Assembly: GCA_964649145.1 (NCBI GenBank)
Contig: CAZYOQ010000021.1
Coordinates: forward strand, 1 to 21,689
Source: MGBC163016 sp964649145
Lineage (GTDB): Bacteria > Actinomycetota > Coriobacteriia > Coriobacteriales > Eggerthellaceae
Length of the DNA stretch: 21,689 nucleotides
Direction: 5' to 3'
Part shown: positions 6,800-13,866 of the stretch, in pieces
Layout: every line of letters starts with the position of its first letter
How positions within the stretch are numbered: the first letter of the stretch is position 1
Made by a program: the position numbers and the translations under genes
Notes under the pieces: model-generated
Database searches by the model: none
What the model was told of the DNA's origin: nothing
What the model saw: the letters and a program-made list of their open reading frames with translations, nothing else

Positions 6800-7774
6800 A
6801 TGGCACAAGTTCCAGACTATTACAAAATCCTAGGAGTGTCTCGCGACGCCTCGACAGATGAAATAAAGAAGGCGTTTCGCAAGTTAGCCCGAACTCACCA
6901 CCCTGATGCTGGCGGCGATGAAGCCAAGTTCAAAGAAATTAACGAGGCTTACGAGGTACTCTCTGACGAGAAGAAACGTAGCCTTTACGACCAGTACGGA
7001 ACCGCCAATGAAAACCAAATTCCATGGGGCGGTGCGGCAGGAGGCGGACCTGGGGGCTTCAACGTAGATGACATCTTTGGCGGTGGTGGAACTTACACTT
7101 ATACCACCAAGGGTGCGGGTGGCTTTGGGGGAATGGATTGGTCTGACATTCTTGAATCCATCCGTTCTGGAAATGGTGCGTTTGGAAGTGATTGGGATTT
7201 TAATATCAATCGCCAGCAAAAGGGAGCGGATTCTAAGGTCACTCTAAATGTTACTTTCGATGAGGCTTTCAGCGGAACCACTAAGCGCGTGACGGTTAAG
7301 GTGCAAGGCAAAAACGAACCAGAAACCATCGACGTAAAGGTTCCAGCAGGCGCTTGTGAAGGTGGACGTTTGCGCTACAAGGGCAAGGGTGCGCCGGGAA
7401 CTAACGGCGGTCCTGCAGGCGATTTGCTTATTACTACGCACATTACCGAACACCCTTATTACAGTCGTGATAAGGCTGATGTCATCGTTAAGCTTCCAGT
7501 GAATGTAGCCCAGGCCGCGCTTGGAGAGTCTATTGTTGTGCCGGCGCCCGATGGCACCAAGGTGAAAGTCAAGATTCCCGCAGGCACGCAAGACGGCACT
7601 ATTCTTACTATCAAGGGAAAAGGCGCGCGCGATATCAAATCGAAGAAGAAAGACGCTTTCGGTAATTTGAAGATCAAGGTAGAGGTTCATACCCCAACCA
7701 ATATGAACGAAAAACAGAAAGCCGCGATGGAAGCCTTCCTCGTAGCCTCACCTAAAGAGGTGAAACCATGGTAG
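6800..7774 (+). CDS. dnaJ: DnaJ-type co-chaperone lacking the zinc-finger domain
   Basis: A 324-residue J-domain protein that stimulates the DnaK ATPase and delivers substrates. The J domain spans about residues 5-68 with the HPD motif at 34-36. A Gly/Phe-rich stretch (about 74-130) follows, then two C-terminal beta-barrel substrate-binding domains. No CxxCxGxG repeat is present, so it is a class B (CbpA-like) J protein although it sits in the canonical dnaJ position. RBS GGGAGG precedes the ATG at 6800. The 114-base gap after grpE contains an ATGGCT/AGCCAT stem (6707-6712/6725-6730) and no obvious promoter. The stop overlaps the hspR start by seven bases. Confidence 0.93.
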   Translation: MAQVPDYYKILGVSRDASTDEIKKAFRKLARTHHPDAGGDEAKFKEINEAYEVLSDEKKRSLYDQYGTANENQIPWGGAAGGGPGGFNVDDIFGGGGTYTYTTKGAGGFGGMDWSDILESIRSGNGAFGSDWDFNINRQQKGADSKVTLNVTFDEAFSGTTKRVTVKVQGKNEPETIDVKVPAGACEGGRLRYKGKGAPGTNGGPAGDLLITTHITEHPYYSRDKADVIVKLPVNVAQAALGESIVVPAPDGTKVKVKIPAGTQDGTILTIKGKGARDIKSKKKDAFGNLKIKVEVHTPTNMNEKQKAAMEAFLVASPKEVKPW

Positions 7775-8166
7775 GAATGCACAATACAGACAGAAACCGC
7801 CCTCTTTATATGATTGGGGTTGCGGCACAGCTCGCGGGAGTGCATCCGCAAACACTTCGTGCTTACGAGCAGAAGGGTCTTGTTGTTCCGCAGCGCACCC
7901 AAGGCGGTACGCGCATGTATTCACAGGCAGATATCGAGAAGCTTGCGCTTATTAGCCAGCTTACCGAGGAAGGTGTGAACCTTGCGGGTGTCATGCGCAT
8001 CATCGACTTGCAAACGCGCCTTGATGATGCCGAATCTGAACTTGAAGATTTGCATGCTCGCGTGAAGAGGTTGGCCGATCGGCTGCAAGAGGTTAGCAAG
8101 CACGAGCCACCGCACGCGATCGTAAGGTCAACGCAAGCACGCGCAATTGTTGTCAAGCATATTTAG
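7768..8166 (+). CDS. hspR: Heat-shock repressor HspR (MerR family)
   Basis: A 132-residue MerR-type regulator. The N-terminal winged helix-turn-helix is typical of HspR: YMIGVAAQLAGVHPQTLRAY, then EQKGLVVPQRTQGGTRMYS, then an ISQLTEEGVNLAGVMRIID block. A coiled coil (DDAESELEDLHARVKRL) follows. In actinobacteria HspR represses the dnaK operon and clpB by binding HAIR inverted repeats, using DnaK as co-repressor. The ATG at 7768 overlaps the end of dnaJ and has AGAGGTG just upstream, suggesting translational coupling; an alternative ATG is at 7777. No good HAIR element was found in front of dnaK or clpB, only a degenerate candidate at 3859-3879, so binding specificity may differ here. Confidence 0.93.
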   Translation: MVGMHNTDRNRPLYMIGVAAQLAGVHPQTLRAYEQKGLVVPQRTQGGTRMYSQADIEKLALISQLTEEGVNLAGVMRIIDLQTRLDDAESELEDLHARVKRLADRLQEVSKHEPPHAIVRSTQARAIVVKHI

Positions 8167-8195
8167 CCTATTCGCCTTGCCACACGCTTTGAATG

Positions 8196-8282
8196 GGCGC
8201 AAAAAATGGCGCTTAAGAAGGGCGCAAAAGATGACATAAAAGATGGCATTAAGGCAAGCGCCGAATGAAGGGCGCCGAACAA
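8196..8282 (+). repeat. Degenerate 12-13-bp tandem array between hspR and clpB
   Basis: About seven units of 12 or 13 bases, for example GGCGCAAAAAAT (8196-8207), GGCGCTTAAGAAG (8208-8220), GGCGCAAAAGATG (8221-8233), ACATAAAAGATG, GCATTAAGGCAA, GCGCCGAATGAAG, GGCGCCGAACAA. Approximate consensus GGCGCAAAAGATG. It fills much of the hspR-clpB gap and incidentally keeps short frames open (ATG 8206, 20 codons; ATG 8265 in frame with clpB). Confidence 0.6.
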
Positions 8283-8336
8283 ATAGGATATCAAAGAATA
8301 AAGCACTTAATTAGGACGCTGAATAAAGGAACGATC

Positions 8337-11090
8337 ATGAACTTGAACAAACTTGCAGTTACTGCTCAAGAAGCGTTTCAGAATTCTATGGGAGTCGCAA
8401 GTGACGCTAATTCTGCAACGATTGAGCCCATACACTTGCTGAAGGCGCTGATTGATGCAGACGAAAACAATATTTCTGCGATCATAAAACGAATTGGAGC
8501 AGACCCAGTCTTTCTTGCGCAAAGCGTTGATGAAGGAATCAACAAGATGCCAAAGGCGTCAGGGAACGTTTTTCCGGTATCTGCGCCCTCACAGGCCTTC
8601 ATCAAAACTATTGACAATGCTGAAAAAATTGCTGGGAAGCTAGGCGATGCCTATGTCACTTCCGAACATTTATTGATTGCTCTTTCTGAGGATAAAGGCG
8701 AGGCCGGGCGCATTCTTTCTGCGATCGGGGTTACACGCAAAAACATCGAGGCGGCCTATGAATCGCTTCGAGGTCAGACGCGTGTAACATCTCAAACAGA
8801 CAAGACGCAATTCGAGGCGCTCGAACAATATGGTCAGAACCTTACTCAACAGGCGCGTGAAGGCAAGCTTGACCCTGTGATTGGCCGTTCTGAGGAAATT
8901 CGACGTACTGTGCAGGTGCTTTCTAGGCGTACCAAAAATAACCCAGTATTGATAGGAGAGCCTGGTACAGGCAAGACTGCTATCGTCGAAGGATTGGCTC
9001 AGCGTATTGTTGCGGGCGATGTTCCATCAAGCCTTAAAGATCGCGAGATTATCTCGCTTGACCTTGGCGCGATGATGGCTGGCGCTAAGTATCGTGGCGA
9101 ATTTGAGGATCGCCTGAAGGCAGTTCTTCGGGAAGTGAAGGAATCCGAAGGCAATATCATCATGTTTATCGACGAGCTTCACACTATTGTTGGCGCGGGC
9201 GCCGGGGCAGACTCTTCCCTGGATGCGGGCAATATGCTAAAACCTGCCCTTGCGCGTGGCGAACTTCACGCCATTGGCGCAACAACTTTGGACGAGTATC
9301 GCAAATATGTGGAAAAGGATGCCGCGCTTGAACGCAGGTTCCAGCCTGTGCTTGTAAGTGAGCCTTCGGTTGAAGACACAATAGCGATTCTTCGTGGTCT
9401 TAAAGAAAAGTATGAGATACATCACGGAGTTCGCATCACTGACGGCGCGATTGTGGCTGCAGCAGAGCTTTCCGATCGCTATATTTCAGACCGTTTCCTT
9501 CCAGACAAAGCAATCGACCTTATGGATGAGGCTGCAAGCCGACTTCGCATCGAGATTGACTCGATGCCTGAGGAAGTTGACGCGGCAGAGCGCAGACTTA
9601 CTCAGATGCAAATCGAAGAACAGGCGCTCATGAAGGAGACTGACGATGCCTCTGCAGAACGGCTTGAGCGTCTACGCCGCGAAATAGCCGACGCGCAAAC
9701 CAAGCTTGATGCGCAGAAGGCCGCATGGCAAAACGAAAAGGACGTTATCGTAAACGTACAGAACATCAAGACAGAACTTGATTCTGCACAGGTTGAAGAA
9801 GAACGCGCAACTCGTGACGGCGACCTTGCTCTTGCATCTGAAATACGATTCTCGCGCATTCCGCAGCTAAAACAGCAGCTTGAGGAAGCTGAGTCAATCT
9901 TGAAGTCGAATCAGGAATCGGGTGCGATCCTTAAAGAAGAGGTTTCCGAGGATGAGATAGCCCAAGTGGTATCCACTTGGACAGGAATTCCTGTTACTAA
10001 GATGATGCAGGGCGAGATGGAAAAGCTAGTCGATCTCGAAGAAATTCTGCGCAAGCGAGTAGTGGGACAGGATGAGGCTATTGAGGTTGTGGCTGGCGCA
10101 ATTAGGCGGTCGCGTGCTGGCCTTGCAGACCCCGAGAAGCCAATAGGATCGTTTATGTTCTTAGGTCCTACTGGCGTTGGCAAGACTGAACTCGCGAAGG
10201 CACTTGCGGAATACTTATTCGACAGCGAGAAGGCGATGGTACGCATCGACATGTCTGAGTACATGGAGAAGTTCAGCGTACAGCGCTTGATTGGCGCGCC
10301 TCCAGGATATGTTGGGTATGACGAGGGCGGCCAGCTTACCGAGGCTGTTCGCAGACATCCATATTGTGTTGTGTTGCTTGACGAGATAGAAAAAGCCCAC
10401 CCTGATGTCTTCAATGTTCTTTTGCAAGTTCTTGACGATGGCCGTCTGACAGATGGACAAGGCCGCATCGTTAACTTTAAGAACACGATCATCATCATGA
10501 CTAGCAACATCGGCTCGCAGATCATTCGTGACAATGCTGCTAGTGGCGCTGCGTTTGATCTTCAAGAGGCCTCGAATGGCGAGATTGGCCTAGACCCTGC
10601 AAGCCGCGGCGAGACCATGGGCGACATGATCGAGGACATGGCGAAGATGACGCCTGACCAGGCAGCCAAGCGCATGGCCGATTTCCAGCGTAAGATGAAC
10701 GATGCACTGCGCAGCCATTTCCGTCCGGAGTTCTTGAACCGTATCGACGACATTGTTACTTTCAATGAACTTTCGATATCGACGATCGAGCCGATAGTAG
10801 ATATACAGCTAGAGGATGTTCGTGAACGCTTGTCTGGCCGTCGCATAAGTTTGGATGTGACGCCTGCAGCGATGGAGCACTTGGCAATTGATGGTTACGA
10901 TCCGATTTATGGTGCACGTCCGCTAAAACGGTTGATTCAGCGTCAGATTGTTGATCGTATAGCGCAAGAGGTTATCAACGGGAATCTTTTCGATGGCAGT
11001 CATGTATTTATTGACATCAACGATGACGGCGACTATTCATGCCGCATCGAGCCTCCGATGGAACTTGGCGATCTAGAAGACCTAACCTAA
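8337..11090 (+). CDS. clpB: ATP-dependent disaggregase ClpB (Hsp100)
   Basis: A 917-residue AAA+ chaperone that extracts polypeptides from aggregates with DnaK, DnaJ and GrpE. In order: Clp N-domain (about 1-145), first AAA+ domain with Walker A GEPGTGKT (207-214), coiled-coil middle domain (about 390-530), second AAA+ domain with Walker A GPTGVGKT (610-617), and C-terminal domain with GARPLKR. It is longer than the usual ~860 residues. Most of the extra length is an insertion of about 40 residues between TSNIGSQ (722-728) and HFRPEFLNRID (from 794), rich in Met, Asp and Ala. The ATG at 8337 is preceded by AAGGA six bases upstream and begins the conserved N-domain; ATG 8265 in the same frame only adds repeat-derived sequence. 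It is the last gene of the chaperone operon and probably HspR-controlled. Confidence 0.96.
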   Translation: MNLNKLAVTAQEAFQNSMGVASDANSATIEPIHLLKALIDADENNISAIIKRIGADPVFLAQSVDEGINKMPKASGNVFPVSAPSQAFIKTIDNAEKIAGKLGDAYVTSEHLLIALSEDKGEAGRILSAIGVTRKNIEAAYESLRGQTRVTSQTDKTQFEALEQYGQNLTQQAREGKLDPVIGRSEEIRRTVQVLSRRTKNNPVLIGEPGTGKTAIVEGLAQRIVAGDVPSSLKDREIISLDLGAMMAGAKYRGEFEDRLKAVLREVKESEGNIIMFIDELHTIVGAGAGADSSLDAGNMLKPALARGELHAIGATTLDEYRKYVEKDAALERRFQPVLVSEPSVEDTIAILRGLKEKYEIHHGVRITDGAIVAAAELSDRYISDRFLPDKAIDLMDEAASRLRIEIDSMPEEVDAAERRLTQMQIEEQALMKETDDASAERLERLRREIADAQTKLDAQKAAWQNEKDVIVNVQNIKTELDSAQVEEERATRDGDLALASEIRFSRIPQLKQQLEEAESILKSNQESGAILKEEVSEDEIAQVVSTWTGIPVTKMMQGEMEKLVDLEEILRKRVVGQDEAIEVVAGAIRRSRAGLADPEKPIGSFMFLGPTGVGKTELAKALAEYLFDSEKAMVRIDMSEYMEKFSVQRLIGAPPGYVGYDEGGQLTEAVRRHPYCVVLLDEIEKAHPDVFNVLLQVLDDGRLTDGQGRIVNFKNTIIIMTSNIGSQIIRDNAASGAAFDLQEASNGEIGLDPASRGETMGDMIEDMAKMTPDQAAKRMADFQRKMNDALRSHFRPEFLNRIDDIVTFNELSISTIEPIVDIQLEDVRERLSGRRISLDVTPAAMEHLAIDGYDPIYGARPLKRLIQRQIVDRIAQEVINGNLFDGSHVFIDINDDGDYSCRIEPPMELGDLEDLT

Positions 11091-11100
11091 ATAAACTCGC

Positions 11101-11210
11101 TGCTAGTATTTGCTGGTATTTGATGATCTGCGTTTGTCTTTGCTGACATGAGCTAGCCTCTGCTGGTTTGAGTTAGTATGTGCTGGGCTCAGTTTGTATT
11201 TGCTAGTTTT
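11101..11210 (+). repeat. 10-bp degenerate tandem array 3' of clpB
   Basis: Eleven consecutive 10-base units starting 11 bases after the clpB stop, for example TGCTAGTATT, TGCTGGTATT, TGATGATCTG, TGCTGACATG, TGCTGGTTTG, AGTTAGTATG, TGCTGGGCTC, AGTTTGTATT, TGCTAGTTTT. From the fifth unit on, units alternate between TGCTG-like and AGYTAGT-like, so a 20-base period also fits. The spacing equals one DNA helical turn. No reading frame or terminator is evident. Confidence 0.75.
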
Positions 11211-11280
11211 TACCACTTTGCTGCTGCTTCATTTTCTTGCTTGCAGAAAAGTCAAGACTAGCAATAAAGAGACTTTCCCA

Positions 11281-11286
11281 TATACT
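11281..11286 (+). promoter_or_regulatory. -10 box of the 6S-like RNA gene
   Basis: TATACT at 11281-11286 places a transcription start near 11293, exactly where the 5' arm of the RNA's closing helix begins. No good -35 hexamer is seen at the expected distance. Confidence 0.45.
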
Positions 11287-11292
11287 AAGGCT

Positions 11293-11466
11293 TAGGTTCC
11301 GCCCCGTCTGTTATAGCGATGGACCGATGCAATTAACCAGGGAACCCTATATTGCTTGCGAAATGGGGATTCGTGCCCGTTGGTACGAAAGCCAGGAAGC
11401 AGGCTGCGGGCACCCACCTTGATAAGGTGGGTTCATCCTGAGAACGGTGGCGGAACTTCTTTTTTT
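11293..11466 (+). ncRNA. ssrS: 6S RNA candidate with its terminator
   Basis: A region of about 170 bases that folds like 6S RNA, the regulator that mimics an open promoter and sequesters housekeeping RNA polymerase. The closing helix pairs AGGTTCCGCC (11294-11303) with GGCGGAACTT (11449-11458), and seven T residues follow (11460-11466), giving intrinsic termination. The apical arm pairs GTGCCCG (11373-11379) with CGGGCAC (11407-11413). Between them lies a large open bubble whose 3' side carries a hairpin CCCACCTT-gat-AAGGTGGG (11413-11431), as in many 6S RNAs. A -10 box lies just upstream. Size, architecture and isolation between genes support the call. The alternative is an Ms1-like or other polymerase-binding RNA of actinobacteria. 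SRP RNA and tmRNA signatures are absent. Confidence 0.65.
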
Positions 11467-11477
11467 AGCTGGCGATC

Positions 11478-11594
11478 ATAATCGATAATCGTGGCCGGCG
11501 ATCGCAGCTGACAACCATAGTCGATAGTCACGACCGATGGCTGCAGCTGACAACCGCATCTAGCGATCGTAATTGCTGACCGAAGTCGACAATT
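11478..11594. repeat. 39-bp degenerate tandem array
   Basis: Three 39-base units: 11478-11516, 11517-11555 and 11556-11594. Units one and two agree at about 29 of 39 positions, start ATARTCGATA and both end GCAGCTGACAACC. Unit three is more diverged (ends TCGACAATT). It lies between the terminator of the 6S-like RNA and the 3' end of the PASTA kinase gene. No coding potential is seen. Confidence 0.65.
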
Positions 11595-11600
11595 ACGATC
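11565..11600. repeat. Perfect 11-bp inverted repeat
   Basis: GATCGTAATTG (11565-11575) and CAATTACGATC (11590-11600) are exact inverted copies with a 14-base spacer that itself contains GAC-cgaa-GTC. Transcribed from the kinase side it would form a stable stem-loop about 85 bases past the kinase stop, but no T-run follows on either strand, so it is at best a non-canonical terminator or 3' end stabiliser. Confidence 0.55.
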
Positions 11601-11685
11601 TGAACTATATTGCTGGCTTACGTTACTGGCCAAATCACGGCCTATATCAGATATAAACCTTGCAAACTAACTTAGTTTTGTGGCA

Positions 11686-13734
11686 TCAGTTAGATTCTTC
11701 GCTGGCGCTGCTAGCGGCGCTTGAAGATGAGGTCGAGCTAGTGGTCTTCGGGCCTTTTGATATGGTAAGCGTGATAGTGGCGCCTTGCTTTGCCGAAGTT
11801 GCGCTTTGTTTGATAACTATGCCTTCATCATATTCGTTGGAATATGCATACTTGGTTTTTACCGTAAAGCCCGCACCTTCAAGTTTTCCAACTGCATAAT
11901 CTTCGCTGTCACCAACAAAGTTATCTATGTCAATTTCTGCAGGAGTTTCTGGTCCTGTGGACAGGCGATAGTAGATTGTTGAGCCTTTTTTGGCCGTCGT
12001 GCCAGCACTAGGATCTTGCAATATTATCTCGCCTTCAGGAACGGTATCGCTAGACGCAGTTCTGCCTAGGGTTATCGTTAATCCGTACTGTTCAGCAATT
12101 CCTTTGGCAGTTTCGACGTCATAGCCAGTGATATCGGGCACTTGAACCTTTTCAATCCCGCTAGAAACAACGATGTTGACGATAGATCCAGAATTGGCCT
12201 TGCTTCCTGCCTCAGGATCTTGGCTTATGACTTTACCCTCATCAACATCTTCGCTTTCCTGTTGATCGACGTTGCCGGGGGTAAACCCTTTGCTGGCTAT
12301 TTCTTGGATAGCATCGCTTTCTTTCATTCCTACAACGTTAGGAATGTTAACTTGTTCAGAGCCTTGAGAAATCACAAGGTCTATTGCAGACCCTTCGGCG
12401 GCTTGGGTATTGGCTCCTGGGTTTTGAGAAAGAACTGTTCCAGATTCTGCCTCATTGTCGTACTGAGTAGTTTTGTCGCCAACTGTAAAACCGCTGTCTT
12501 TGATAGTACTTGCCGCATCCTCATATGTCATTCCGACAACATCGGGAACATCGGCCTGTTTTCCAAAGTTCAATATTCCGCTGCTAGCTAAAGCGAACGC
12601 AGCGATGGCGATAACTGCGATTACCGCAATAACGATCCCGATAACCAGGCCTTTTTTGGACTTCTTTTTCCCAACGCTAGAGTTTGAATCGTATTTACGC
12701 TGGTCGGATTGTGACGTGTTTGCGCCATTGGCTGTCTGTATTGGCATAACCTGCGTTGAGTCCATGGCGTTTGTAGGTCTCAAGACATTTGTTTGGGCTG
12801 AAGTGTCGTATCCTGTCGCCCTAGCAGACGAGCCCATTACAGCGGTTGCAGCAGCCCCAAGGGCGGCTCCGCCTGCAATAAGTGCAGCGAAGTTAACCGG
12901 GCGTCCGGCCAAATAGTCGCTTAGAGCAATACGCATATCTTTTGCCGTGGTGAAGCGATTCGCTGGGTTTTTCTGCATGGCCGTAAGAATGATGGCCTCA
13001 AGTACAGGGTCGATATTCGGGTTTACAGTGCTTGGCCTAGGTGGCTCTTCGCGAACCTGCATTAATGCCACACTTACCGCATCTGGCCCATCGAAGGGAA
13101 GAACACCTGTTGCTGCTTCGTAGAGCACGACGCCAAGCGAGTAAATATCAGACGATGCCGTTAGTTCTTGACCTTGAGCCTGTTCAGGAGAGGTATAGTG
13201 TGCTGTTCCTAGAACGGTTTGAGTTTTATCAGCAGTGGAATTTTTCGCACGAGCTATGCCGAAATCCATGACTTTGACGTTGCCGTCAGGCTGGATCATT
13301 ATATTTTGTGGCTTGATGTCGCGATGGATGATGTCTTGCTGGTGTGCAACGGAGAGCGCCTGGCATACCTGGCTTCCGATTTCTGCGACCTTGCGCTGGT
13401 TTATAGCACCACGCTGCTGAATAGCGGTTTTCAGATCGGAGCCGCGCACAAATTCCATAACGATGAAATATGTGCCTTGGTCGTGCCCCCAGTCGTATAC
13501 GTTTACGATATACGGGCTTTGCAGATTAGCCGCAGCTGCAGCCTCTTGCTTGAAGCGCCTTGTGAAATCGGGGTCGGTTGCATATTGCGGAAGCATGGTT
13601 TTGATGGCGACTATTCGCCCTAGCGTCATATCCTGAGCGCTGTAAACCTCGGCCATTCCGCCAACGCCGATTAGTTCTCCGATTTGATATCGACCGGAGA
13701 AAACCTTGCCTGTAAGAGGTCCACTACCTGCCAT
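11686..13734 (-). CDS. pknB: PASTA-domain Ser/Thr protein kinase (PknB-like)
   Basis: A 682-residue membrane kinase that couples peptidoglycan or lipid II sensing to phosphorylation of division and cell-wall proteins. The kinase domain (about 15-280) has the P-loop IGVGGMAEVY, Lys45, the catalytic loop HRDIKPQN (Asp139) and the metal-binding DFG (Asp157). A Ser/Thr/Gln-rich juxtamembrane region is followed by one transmembrane segment (GLVIGIVIAVIAVIAIAAFA). Four extracellular PASTA domains follow, each starting with a V/I-P-D/N-V-V-G-like motif, the last being the most diverged (IDIDNFVG). The tail is Ser-rich. AAGGA lies nine bases before the ATG. It is last of the FHA-phosphatase-SEDS/PBP-kinase operon, 132 bases after the fusion gene, so a separate promoter there is possible but not clear. 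Confidence 0.96.
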   Translation of the reverse strand: MAGSGPLTGKVFSGRYQIGELIGVGGMAEVYSAQDMTLGRIVAIKTMLPQYATDPDFTRRFKQEAAAAANLQSPYIVNVYDWGHDQGTYFIVMEFVRGSDLKTAIQQRGAINQRKVAEIGSQVCQALSVAHQQDIIHRDIKPQNIMIQPDGNVKVMDFGIARAKNSTADKTQTVLGTAHYTSPEQAQGQELTASSDIYSLGVVLYEAATGVLPFDGPDAVSVALMQVREEPPRPSTVNPNIDPVLEAIILTAMQKNPANRFTTAKDMRIALSDYLAGRPVNFAALIAGGAALGAAATAVMGSSARATGYDTSAQTNVLRPTNAMDSTQVMPIQTANGANTSQSDQRKYDSNSSVGKKKSKKGLVIGIVIAVIAVIAIAAFALASSGILNFGKQADVPDVVGMTYEDAASTIKDSGFTVGDKTTQYDNEAESGTVLSQNPGANTQAAEGSAIDLVISQGSEQVNIPNVVGMKESDAIQEIASKGFTPGNVDQQESEDVDEGKVISQDPEAGSKANSGSIVNIVVSSGIEKVQVPDITGYDVETAKGIAEQYGLTITLGRTASSDTVPEGEIILQDPSAGTTAKKGSTIYYRLSTGPETPAEIDIDNFVGDSEDYAVGKLEGAGFTVKTKYAYSNEYDEGIVIKQSATSAKQGATITLTISKGPKTTSSTSSSSAASSASEESN

Positions 13735-13866
13735 GTTTTCCGTTCCTTCTTCTTGTGCAGTTTAAGTTCATTTCAAAGGTATCACCATTCTACACGAACG
13801 CGAAATAGCTGTATTGTAACGTCATATATTTTTCGCTTGTGTGATCTGGACAATATCCTTTCGCGA

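Noticed and set aside
8206..8268. 20-codon ORF between hspR and clpB, with ATGA overlap to ATG 8265
   Set aside because: No good RBS; the peptide is translated from the degenerate 12-13-bp array and looks incidental.
9911..10534. 207-codon open frame antisense to clpB
   Set aside because: Ser/Thr/Pro-rich shadow translation of a certain gene.
11293..11466. SRP RNA or tmRNA instead of 6S RNA
   Set aside because: GGAAGCAG occurs, but not the full SRP tetraloop/internal-loop motif; no tRNA-like domain or tag reading frame for tmRNA.
11101..11594. Possible CRISPR array in the clpB-kinase gap
   Set aside because: Units are contiguous degenerate tandem repeats with no conserved repeat separated by unique spacers, and no cas genes are present.
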